From: Kiritimatiellales bacterium
Lineage (GTDB): Bacteria; Verrucomicrobiota; Kiritimatiellia; Kiritimatiellales; Pontiellaceae
Length of the DNA stretch: 5,711 nt
Assembly: GCA_030588285.1 (NCBI GenBank)
Contig: JAUUYK010000074.1
Location: 1 to 5,711 of the forward strand
Direction: 5' to 3'
Part shown: piece by piece, positions 1 to 5,711 of the stretch
How the letters are laid out: the number at the start of each line of letters is the position of its first letter
Position numbering within the stretch: position 1 is the stretch's first letter
The notes under the pieces: model-generated
What the model was told of the DNA's origin: nothing
The model's database searches: none
Seen by the model: only the letters and a program-made list of their open reading frames with translations
Made by a program: the position numbers and the translations under genes

Positions 1-932
1 ACGGTGTAGAGCAGCATAAAAAATGCTCCACCCATAAATCCGGTTTCCTCTGCAATCACGCAGAAAATAAAATCAGTTGGAGCAACTGTACGGGGCAGAA
101 AGCCCAGAATATTTTGCGTCCCCTTTAAATAACCTTTTCCGTGCAGTCCTCCCGAACCCACGGCAATTTGTGATTGTAGCTTGTTCCACCCCGCGTCTGC
201 AAGATCATGCTTCTCTGTAAGGAACACTTTTACGCGTCCTTTTTGGTAGTCTTCCAGAAAGGGCATGCGTGGCAGTGCAAAATTGGGCCGATCAGCAACG
301 GGGATCGTGTCGAGATCGGACGGCACTTCGTATTTAATCCAAACGCAGGCGATCACGGCCAATAGCAGCACCCCCGCCACGCAGATCAAGAGCAGTTTTC
401 GTTGTACCCCCGCATAGAGCATGATCGCCAGCGAGACCGGCGCAAGAATGAGCGATGTGCTTAAATCCGGTTCTGATACAATCAGCAGGAAGGGCCCCCC
501 GACAATTGCAGCGCAACTAAAGAAGGTTTTCCATTCGTCCATGTCCCGATCGGGGGCCGCTAAAAAGGCGGAAAGGCCAATGATTACGCCGATTTTACCG
601 AGTTCAGACGGTTGGAGCGTAAAGCCCGGTAACGGAATCCACCGATGCGCTCCATTTAATGGCGGGAACAAAAAGACGAGCAGGAGCAATACGATGGAGC
701 CACCATAAATCCACCACGCGAGCCGTGCAACATGCTGATAATCAAACCAAACAATCACGGTATACGCCGCAAGGCCCATGCCCGCAAAAACCAACTGCTT
801 GATCCAGTTGGAGCCAACCATCTCATCGGATTTAAACTGGGCACTGTAAATAAAGAGCGCGCTAAGCGTGATGAGCATCAGAATGGTGCCGAGCATAATC
901 CAGTCCACGCGTTTGAGGTCGATTCCGTTCAT
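1..932 (-). CDS. rodA: RodA, SEDS-family peptidoglycan glycosyltransferase (3' end cut by window edge)
   Basis: RodA is the multi-spanning inner-membrane SEDS polymerase that joins lipid II into glycan strands with its partner PBP2 during side-wall growth. I translated 310 codons from the ATG at 932-930; no stop occurs before the window edge, so an estimated 60-70 C-terminal residues are missing. The protein starts MNGIDLKRVDW and has hydrophobic segments near residues 11-30, 46-62, 72-90, 113-125, 140-152, 158-175 and 179-198. Family motifs seen: HRWIPLPG then QPSE-x-x-K (Q107-K113), EPDLSTS (154-160), QSQIAVGSGGLHGKG (253-267), and FLP-RTVAP-TDFIF with D287 at the position of the essential SEDS aspartate, followed by AEE. 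The family usually has about three residues between FLP and TDF; here there are five. The ATG shares one base with the mrdA stop (TGATG), and AGGAGG lies 7 bases upstream, so the start is secure. Identification is firm; FtsW is less likely given the operon. Confidence 0.96.
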   Translation of the reverse strand, partial: MNGIDLKRVDWIMLGTILMLITLSALFIYSAQFKSDEMVGSNWIKQLVFAGMGLAAYTVIVWFDYQHVARLAWWIYGGSIVLLLLVFLFPPLNGAHRWIPLPGFTLQPSELGKIGVIIGLSAFLAAPDRDMDEWKTFFSCAAIVGGPFLLIVSEPDLSTSLILAPVSLAIMLYAGVQRKLLLICVAGVLLLAVIACVWIKYEVPSDLDTIPVADRPNFALPRMPFLEDYQKGRVKVFLTEKHDLADAGWNKLQSQIAVGSGGLHGKGYLKGTQNILGFLPRTVAPTDFIFCVIAEETGFMGGAFFMLLYT

Positions 933-3097
933 CAAGAATCCTCCTTTTCCAGCGTACCGTCATATTCAAATATTTTGGTGTAAAGTTGGTTCAGGCGCGG
1001 GCCGATCGTTCTGCCGCCGGAAACGCCGTCTTCCACAATCATCGCCACGGCATAGCGCGGGAAATCGAAGGGGGCGTAGGAAATCATCCAGGTGTGTACG
1101 CTGGTAATCACTTCGTCGTCGACCTTTTTGCGGTACTGCGCGGATCCTGTTTTTCCGGCAATTTGAATGCCCGGAACCCGCGCTTTTTTGGCCGTTCCAT
1201 TGGGATGCATCACCACATCATACATGCCGCCCCGCACGATTTCTAGCGCCTCAATCGGTGCGTTAATTCGGCGAATTTCCCAGGTTGGGTTTTTTATAAA
1301 TTCTTCGGAGGAGGTATAGCGGAATTTTTTTACTAGACGCGGGCGATAAAGGTGGCCACCATTGGCTAGGGTGGCCGCGACCATTGCCATTTGCAACGGG
1401 CTGACGGTGATGGCCCCCTGACCGATCGACATGTTGCACAGATCCGTGTTATTCCGGTTTTTAACCGGCAGGTTTCCGTATTTTAGATCTTTTTGTTCCG
1501 GCTCTTTATCGAGATTGGGAAAGAGTCCGGCGTATTGTCCGATGCCAAAATCGTGGGCCATAGCGTGGATTGGCTCATACCCCTTTTCCAACGCCATTTC
1601 GAACATAAACACATTGCACGAATGCATCAACGCACCACGGACATCAATTTCGCCATGCCCGCCGCTGCGATGTGCCCAACATTTCATTTTCCGTTTTCCG
1701 ACCATCAAGTAGCCGGGGCAATTATGAATGGTGTTAATATAGTCTGGGTTGTCGCGCAATACGCCGAGCGCAGCGATCGGCTTAAAGATACTGCCGGGGG
1801 GGTATTGGCCAAAGACCGCGCGGTGATAGGTGCGGGCGGAAGTATCTTTGAGCAAGGCCTGGCGATACGCCTTTGACTGCATGTAAATATTGGGATCGAA
1901 CGAAGGTGAGCTGACCATGGCGAGCACATCGCCGGTGTCGGGGTCGAGCACCACACACGCACCGCGCACGGGGGCATCGTCTTCCCCGTTTTGTTTGGAG
2001 GCGAGGGCTTCCATGGCAAAACGTTGAATCGTAGAGTCGATGGTCAGCTGTAAATCCCCGCCGGGTATGGGGGGCACAGTTTGCAGATTGCGGTAGTGAA
2101 ATCCAGAGACATCGATCTGCACCAGTTGGAAGCCGGGATCGCCTTCGAGTAGATCGTTATAGGTGCTTTCAAGCCCCTTTCGGCCGCGGATTCCGCGCAT
2201 ATCAAAATGTATGCGGTCGCCGCTTTCTTCTTCGCGGATGGCGTCGGCCTCAAGGGTAAATCCAATCAGGTGCGCCAGCGCTTCGCCCTCGGGATAAGTG
2301 CGGGCAGGTTGATAATAAATATCGGTTCCGGCGAGATTTGAGCAGGTATCGGCCCAATTGGCCATGGTGGTTTCATCGATATTTTTCCAGGCGAGCAGCG
2401 GCAGGGGGCGACGGGCATAGATGTGGTCTTTAATGTCCTGAAAACGCACGGTTTTTGGAATGCCGATTCGCTCGGAAATTTTATAGACCAGCTCCAGTGT
2501 GTTGGCGGCGGTGGTGGTGCCACGTTTACGAAGTTCTTTGGTTTCGATCACGATGGAATTGCCTACGAGGGCATTACTTTGATCGAGGCCATGGATTTTT
2601 CGCCGCCGCCGCGAGCCTTTCGGTGGGGCGGTCCATTCCTCAAATTTGGTTCGCCACCGCGCGCAACTTTTGCGGTCGAGTTCCTTCCACGCCACGAGTG
2701 GCTCGGTGGGGCTTAGCTTCAAGTGGCGTTGAATGTCGTGATAGGTAATGTCTGGTTTTTTTCCAACGCGCGCCCAGATTTCGTGCAACAATTCCAGCGT
2801 GTTGGCCGTGGCCGAACGAGGGGCGCGCATTTCCTCGGTGAAAATAGCGATGCAGTAGTTCGGCACGCTGTCGGCGAGGCATTTTCCGTGGGTGTCATAT
2901 ATTTTCCCGCGCACCGCAGGTAGGCGAACGCGCCGGATGCTTTGATCGCGAAAAATCGCTTCAAATCCGCTCGTTTCTTGCACCTGAAGTTTCCATAATT
3001 CAACCCCCAGCATGCCCATACCCAGCACCATGAAAAAGAAGAAGATCCAGATCACTAGAACGCTGGAAATCCGTTTGCGACGCACTTTTATTGCCAT
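932..3097 (-). CDS. mrdA: Penicillin-binding protein 2 (class B PBP, peptidoglycan DD-transpeptidase) with duplicated pedestal module
   Basis: PBP2 is the periplasmic, membrane-anchored transpeptidase that crosslinks glycan made by RodA. The 721-residue protein has a basic N-terminus (KVRRKR) and one membrane anchor at about 11-33. The pedestal/dimerisation region opens with VRGKIYDTHGKCLAD (62-76) and closes with the conserved RTYPEGEALAHLIGF (266-280) and GLESTYNDLLEG (308-319). The transpeptidase domain starts near DLQLTID (348-354). Catalytic motifs are S436-I-F-K439 in YPPGSIFKP, S493-C-N495, and K649-T-G651 in AGKTGSAQ; S436 is the predicted acylated serine. PBP2 is usually about 600-640 residues. 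The excess of about 100 matches an internal repeat: residues 99-150 align with 199-250 at an exact 100-residue offset. C460, C473, H481 and C494 may form a metal site. The ATG at 3097 has AAGGGGG 5 bases upstream and overlaps mreD by 10 bases. Position between mreD and rodA argues for PBP2 rather than FtsI. All catalytic motifs are intact, so it is probably active. Confidence 0.96.
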   Translation of the reverse strand: MAIKVRRKRISSVLVIWIFFFFMVLGMGMLGVELWKLQVQETSGFEAIFRDQSIRRVRLPAVRGKIYDTHGKCLADSVPNYCIAIFTEEMRAPRSATANTLELLHEIWARVGKKPDITYHDIQRHLKLSPTEPLVAWKELDRKSCARWRTKFEEWTAPPKGSRRRRKIHGLDQSNALVGNSIVIETKELRKRGTTTAANTLELVYKISERIGIPKTVRFQDIKDHIYARRPLPLLAWKNIDETTMANWADTCSNLAGTDIYYQPARTYPEGEALAHLIGFTLEADAIREEESGDRIHFDMRGIRGRKGLESTYNDLLEGDPGFQLVQIDVSGFHYRNLQTVPPIPGGDLQLTIDSTIQRFAMEALASKQNGEDDAPVRGACVVLDPDTGDVLAMVSSPSFDPNIYMQSKAYRQALLKDTSARTYHRAVFGQYPPGSIFKPIAALGVLRDNPDYINTIHNCPGYLMVGKRKMKCWAHRSGGHGEIDVRGALMHSCNVFMFEMALEKGYEPIHAMAHDFGIGQYAGLFPNLDKEPEQKDLKYGNLPVKNRNNTDLCNMSIGQGAITVSPLQMAMVAATLANGGHLYRPRLVKKFRYTSSEEFIKNPTWEIRRINAPIEALEIVRGGMYDVVMHPNGTAKKARVPGIQIAGKTGSAQYRKKVDDEVITSVHTWMISYAPFDFPRYAVAMIVEDGVSGGRTIGPRLNQLYTKIFEYDGTLEKEDS
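940..945 (-). promoter_or_regulatory. Strong ribosome binding site of rodA (inside mrdA)
   Basis: A perfect AGGAGG lies 7 bases upstream of the rodA ATG at 932. It falls in the codons for the last residues of PBP2 (EKEDS). It fixes the rodA start at the TGATG stop/start overlap. Confidence 0.8.
2348..2503 (-). repeat. PBP2 internal repeat, copy 2 (residues 199-250)
   Basis: Second copy of the mrdA repeat, offset from copy 1 by exactly 300 bases (100 codons). It runs from NTLELVYKISERIG through DIKDHI and PLLAWKNID to about W248. It is followed by NLAGTDIYYQPARTYPEG, the usual PBP2 sequence before the conserved R-x-YP motif, so it sits where the single family-typical module should be. Residues shared by both copies include NTLEL, R, G, DI, H, P, L, AWK, D and A-x-W. 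Confidence 0.8.
2648..2803 (-). repeat. PBP2 internal repeat, copy 1 (residues 99-150)
   Basis: First copy of a protein-level tandem repeat inside mrdA. It runs from NTLELLHEIWARVG through DIQRHL and PLVAWKELD to about W148. Aligned without gaps to copy 2, 19 of 52 residues are identical, and many others are conservative (L/V, V/I, I/V, L/I). Weaker similarity extends upstream to at least residues 78-80 and possibly to the RGKIYD motif at 63-68. The DNA copies have diverged, so this is an old duplication and not a recent DNA repeat. This copy appears to be the extra one, because copy 2 leads directly into the family-typical R-x-YP-x-G motif. Confidence 0.8.
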
Positions 3098-3597
3098 CCG
3101 TACCCCCTTCGCTTGGGGAGTGCTTTTTCGATTTTATTGACGATGATCGAAACCAGCGGAAGAGTGATGGCTCCGAGGCATAGCGCGCCAAGTAGGCGGG
3201 CTACGGTTGTTCCAAAGAGGAAGGGCCGTTGGCCGGTTGCGGTGTAGATCAATAGAGTGACGAAGGTCGTGAAAATGCCGATTGCTGCACCGAAAAAGAC
3301 CTGCGAAATTAATCCGTCGACAAAGATCTCGTTTCGAATCCGTTGGGCCACCATTCCAATAATCGGAAAGGCGAGCAACGCCGGGCCGAAGGGGCCTACG
3401 TCGAGTCCATCCTGCATCAGAGTGGTCACCAAAATGGCAATCCAGATATCTTTATTCTTTCGCCGGAGGGCGTAGTACAGGGCTAGGGCGGCCAGAATCG
3501 GGGGTTTAATTCCTCCAAAAATGGGCCAGACCGGGAGCAGTTGCTGGAGTAATGCGCCGAGCGGAATTAGCAGTAGCATAAGGATGCGTTGTGTCAT
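3088..3597 (-). CDS. mreD: Rod shape-determining membrane protein MreD
   Basis: MreD is a small integral inner-membrane protein of the elongasome; with MreC it helps regulate the RodA-PBP2 synthase. The 169-residue product is a usual length for MreD and very hydrophobic. Likely membrane segments lie at about 4-24, 31-46, 51-67, 72-86, 98-119 and 134-156. The segment around MQDGLDVGPFGPALLAFP (61-78) resembles the conserved Asp/Gly/Pro stretch in the middle of MreD proteins. The C-terminus is basic (KRRGYGWQ). The ATG at 3597-3595 overlaps the mreC stop (ATGA, 4 bases), with GGAGG 7 bases upstream. The 3' end overlaps mrdA by 10 bases. MreD sequences are poorly conserved, so the call rests on topology and position between mreC and mrdA; that context makes it strong. 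Confidence 0.92.
   Translation of the reverse strand: MTQRILMLLLIPLGALLQQLLPVWPIFGGIKPPILAALALYYALRRKNKDIWIAILVTTLMQDGLDVGPFGPALLAFPIIGMVAQRIRNEIFVDGLISQVFFGAAIGIFTTFVTLLIYTATGQRPFLFGTTVARLLGALCLGAITLPLVSIIVNKIEKALPKRRGYGWQ
3103..3109 (-). promoter_or_regulatory. Ribosome binding site of mrdA (inside mreD)
   Basis: AAGGGGG lies 5 bases upstream of the mrdA ATG at 3097, within the mreD coding sequence. It is an imperfect match to AGGAGG, but its position supports this start, which gives the complete basic N-terminus before the membrane anchor. Confidence 0.55.
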
Positions 3598-4430
3598 CGG
3601 GCCGCCTCCACTCCGGTGTCGGAAACCACAAAAACATAGTCGAGCAATCCGACGGTGGCGCGCGGAATAACATCTGCATACTGGAAAAGGCCGGATTCAT
3701 CCTGATACACCTTCTCGATATAGCCAATGTGCACCCCCTTTGGAAATTCTCCGGCCGCACTGGAGAGGCCGGAGGTAACCACTTCGTCGCCAATCTTCAC
3801 TTCAGCATCTTTGTTGATAAACTCCATGCGCACTTTGGGCAGCCCTTTAAGGGTGCTGCCTCCGCCTCGAACGAGTCCAAAAACATTGATGCGGTCGAGC
3901 TTGGCCGAGACGCGGCAGGCCGGGTCAGAAAGGAGTAAAACCTCGCTCGTCAAGGGGGCCACTTCGGTGGTTCGGCCCACCAGTCCATCGGGGCTGATTA
4001 CGGCCCGATTTTCTACAATTCCATCTTTAAGCCCTTTGCCAATGCGCACGGTATTCCACCAGCCGCTAATGTTGCGACTAACGACATCGCAGGGGATTAA
4101 GGTGAGGGCATTTTCTTTTCTGAAATCGAGGGCGCGCTGGAGGCGGACGTTATCGGTTTCGACATTTCGCAGGCGGTTTAATTCGGCCTGAACACGGACG
4201 AGTTCGTGAGAAAGGTCGCGATTTTTTTCGGCGGTTCCGCCAAGGCCACGTATGGCGGCGGAGGCTTCGGACAAGCGTTGCCAAAGGCTGGAAATCCCGA
4301 GTTCGGCCGGCGCCATGGTTCCACGAATTGCCCCCTTACCTTTTAGGGTGAGGGAGGGGAACGGAATAAACACCACGGCGAGCACAAAGCCCGTCGCTGC
4401 GGTATATATAATTTTTCGTTTCCTTAGCAC
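3594..4430 (-). CDS. mreC: Rod shape-determining protein MreC
   Basis: MreC is a bitopic inner-membrane protein whose periplasmic part binds PBP2 and is thought to switch the RodA-PBP2 complex to its active state. The 278 residues comprise a short basic cytoplasmic tail (MLRKRK), a membrane segment at about 7-25, a predicted coiled coil at about 66-103 (ELVRVQAELNRLRNVETDN and flanks), then the paired beta domains. Family-typical motifs are SPDGLVGRT (146-154), LLLSDPACRVSA (166-176) and GDEVVTSGL with FPKGVHIGYI (214-238). The SSAAGE stretch between GL and FP looks slightly longer than usual. Initiation is at GTG (4430-4428). Upstream ATG and TTG codons nearby are out of frame, and only a weak GGGGA precedes the GTG by 6 bases, so translation may be weaker than that of mreB. 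It follows mreB after 69 bases and overlaps mreD by 4. Confidence 0.95.
   Translation of the reverse strand: MLRKRKIIYTAATGFVLAVVFIPFPSLTLKGKGAIRGTMAPAELGISSLWQRLSEASAAIRGLGGTAEKNRDLSHELVRVQAELNRLRNVETDNVRLQRALDFRKENALTLIPCDVVSRNISGWWNTVRIGKGLKDGIVENRAVISPDGLVGRTTEVAPLTSEVLLLSDPACRVSAKLDRINVFGLVRGGGSTLKGLPKVRMEFINKDAEVKIGDEVVTSGLSSAAGEFPKGVHIGYIEKVYQDESGLFQYADVIPRATVGLLDYVFVVSDTGVEAAR
3605..3609 (-). promoter_or_regulatory. Ribosome binding site of mreD (inside mreC)
   Basis: GGAGG lies 7 bases upstream of the mreD ATG at 3597, within the last codons of mreC. It supports the start that makes the 4-base ATGA overlap. Confidence 0.7.
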
Positions 4431-4499
4431 AATCCATCCCCGTTTTGGGAAGAGATGCGAGGCGCAAAAGCACGTTGCAGTGGACGTTGGTGGGTCGCG
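4431..4499 (-). other. mreB-mreC intergenic gap
   Basis: These 69 bases are the only real gap inside the cluster. They hold no convincing terminator: there is no GC-rich hairpin followed by a T tract. A short direct repeat ACGTTG occurs twice, 6 bases apart (read on the plus strand). The end near mreC carries only a weak ribosome-binding-like GGGGA at 4437-4441, 6 bases before the GTG start. Read-through from mreB into mreC is expected. Confidence 0.5.
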
Positions 4500-5543
<1,044 letters not shown>

Positions 5544-5557
5544 TTAAATTTTAGATT

Positions 5558-5585
5558 AAAATAAAGTCAGGTAACACTGTGACAA
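5558..5585 (-). promoter_or_regulatory. Candidate sigma70-type promoter for the mreB operon
   Basis: On the minus strand, TTGTCA (5585-5580, 5 of 6 to TTGACA) is followed after 16 bases by TATTTT (5563-5558, 4 of 6 to TATAAT). An alternative -10, TTTAAT (5560-5555, 5 of 6), would give a long 19-base spacer. Either places the transcript start around 5545-5552, shortly before the mreB ribosome binding site. The region is AT-rich compared with its surroundings. Pattern evidence only. Confidence 0.45.
5571..5583. promoter_or_regulatory. Imperfect palindrome over the -35 region (possible operator)
   Basis: The 13 bases GTAACACTGTGAC form an imperfect inverted repeat: five of six base pairs match around a central C. 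It overlaps the candidate -35 box and extends into the spacer, where a repressor site would commonly lie. It is short enough to occur by chance, and no regulator can be named. Confidence 0.2.
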
Positions 5586-5693
5586 AATAGGAAGGAGGGT
5601 CAAGGGCAAACGGAAGGATTGGATGTGCCGGATGCAGGATTAATACGAAGCTGACCGAGTTTTATTAGAAGGGGGCGAGGTTATCGGACTGAA

Positions 5694-5708
5694 CCTTTTC
5701 TGAAAAGG
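5694..5708. repeat. Short perfect inverted repeat upstream of mreB
   Basis: CCTTTTC-T-GAAAAGG is a 7-base inverted repeat with a one-base centre. As RNA it could only form a 6-pair stem with a 3-base loop, and no T tract is seen on either side within the window. It may be a protein-binding site or part of an upstream element cut by the window edge. The rest of the upstream stretch (5586-5693) shows no supportable gene. Confidence 0.25.
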
Positions 5709-5711
5709 GTG

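Noticed and set aside
1493..1876. A 127-codon plus-strand open frame opposite the PBP2 transpeptidase domain
   Set aside because: The opposite strand encodes the SIFK and SCN region of PBP2 without interruption. The plus-strand product shows no family features.
2266..2523. Minus-strand out-of-frame open frames within mrdA (also at 1705-2019, 2044-2265 and 2719-3003)
   Set aside because: The main mrdA frame is continuous from start to stop with all motifs in order, so these are out-of-frame reads and not signs of a frameshift.
2595..2618. CGCCGCCGC-type triplet run as a possible simple repeat
   Set aside because: It is only the codons for the four arginines at residues 163-166 of PBP2, too short to count as a microsatellite.
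3727..4191. A 154-codon plus-strand open frame opposite mreC
   Set aside because: It lies wholly antisense to a well-supported mreC with recognisable domains. Its product is rich in Ser, Thr, Pro and Arg with no familiar motif, typical of a shadow frame.
5588..5640. Purine-rich, ribosome-binding-like plus-strand stretch (AGGAAGGAGGG) suggesting a divergent gene
   Set aside because: No start codon follows at a suitable distance, and the nearby ATG and TTG frames end within about 12 codons.
5665..5711. Possible C-terminal tail of an upstream minus-strand gene ending at TAA near 5665
   Set aside because: Only about 14 codons are visible and another frame is also open to the edge (to a TAA near 5640). 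Nothing distinguishes either from chance.

Overview
The window is almost entirely one minus-strand gene cluster for cell elongation, in the transcribed order mreB - mreC - mreD - mrdA (PBP2) - rodA. It is the classic rod-shape (elongasome) operon. mreB to mrdA are complete. rodA runs off the low-coordinate edge after 310 codons. About 183 bases upstream of mreB are non-coding and hold a plausible sigma70-type promoter. No RNA gene, mobile element or CRISPR array was seen.

Organism: a Gram-negative-type bacterium of moderate GC content. The MreB sequence, and the RTVAP-TDF form of the RodA catalytic loop, look most like the PVC superphylum (Verrucomicrobiota / Kiritimatiellota / Lentisphaerota). 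This rests on remembered family resemblance, not on a search, so it is tentative.

Layout, in transcription order (high to low coordinates). 5711-5529: upstream region with the candidate promoter, an imperfect palindrome over its -35 box, and a distal inverted repeat. 5528-4500: mreB. 4499-4431: a 69-base gap. 4430-3594: mreC, with a GTG start. 3597-3088: mreD, overlapping mreC by 4 bases. 3097-932: mrdA, overlapping mreD by 10 bases. 932-1: rodA, whose ATG shares one base with the mrdA stop. The overlaps downstream of mreC suggest translational coupling.

How the genes work together: MreB filaments under the inner membrane, with MreC and MreD, position and activate the RodA-PBP2 pair. RodA polymerises lipid II into glycan and PBP2 crosslinks it, giving side-wall peptidoglycan synthesis.

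The most unusual point is PBP2. At 721 residues it is about 100 longer than typical PBP2, and the extra length is explained by an internal tandem duplication in the N-terminal pedestal region. Residues about 99-150 align without gaps to 199-250, with 19 of 52 identical. The same protein has a Cys-Cys-His-Cys set beside the active site, placed like the zinc site described in some proteobacterial PBP2 proteins. No wholly new system is visible; the rest is a standard elongasome operon.
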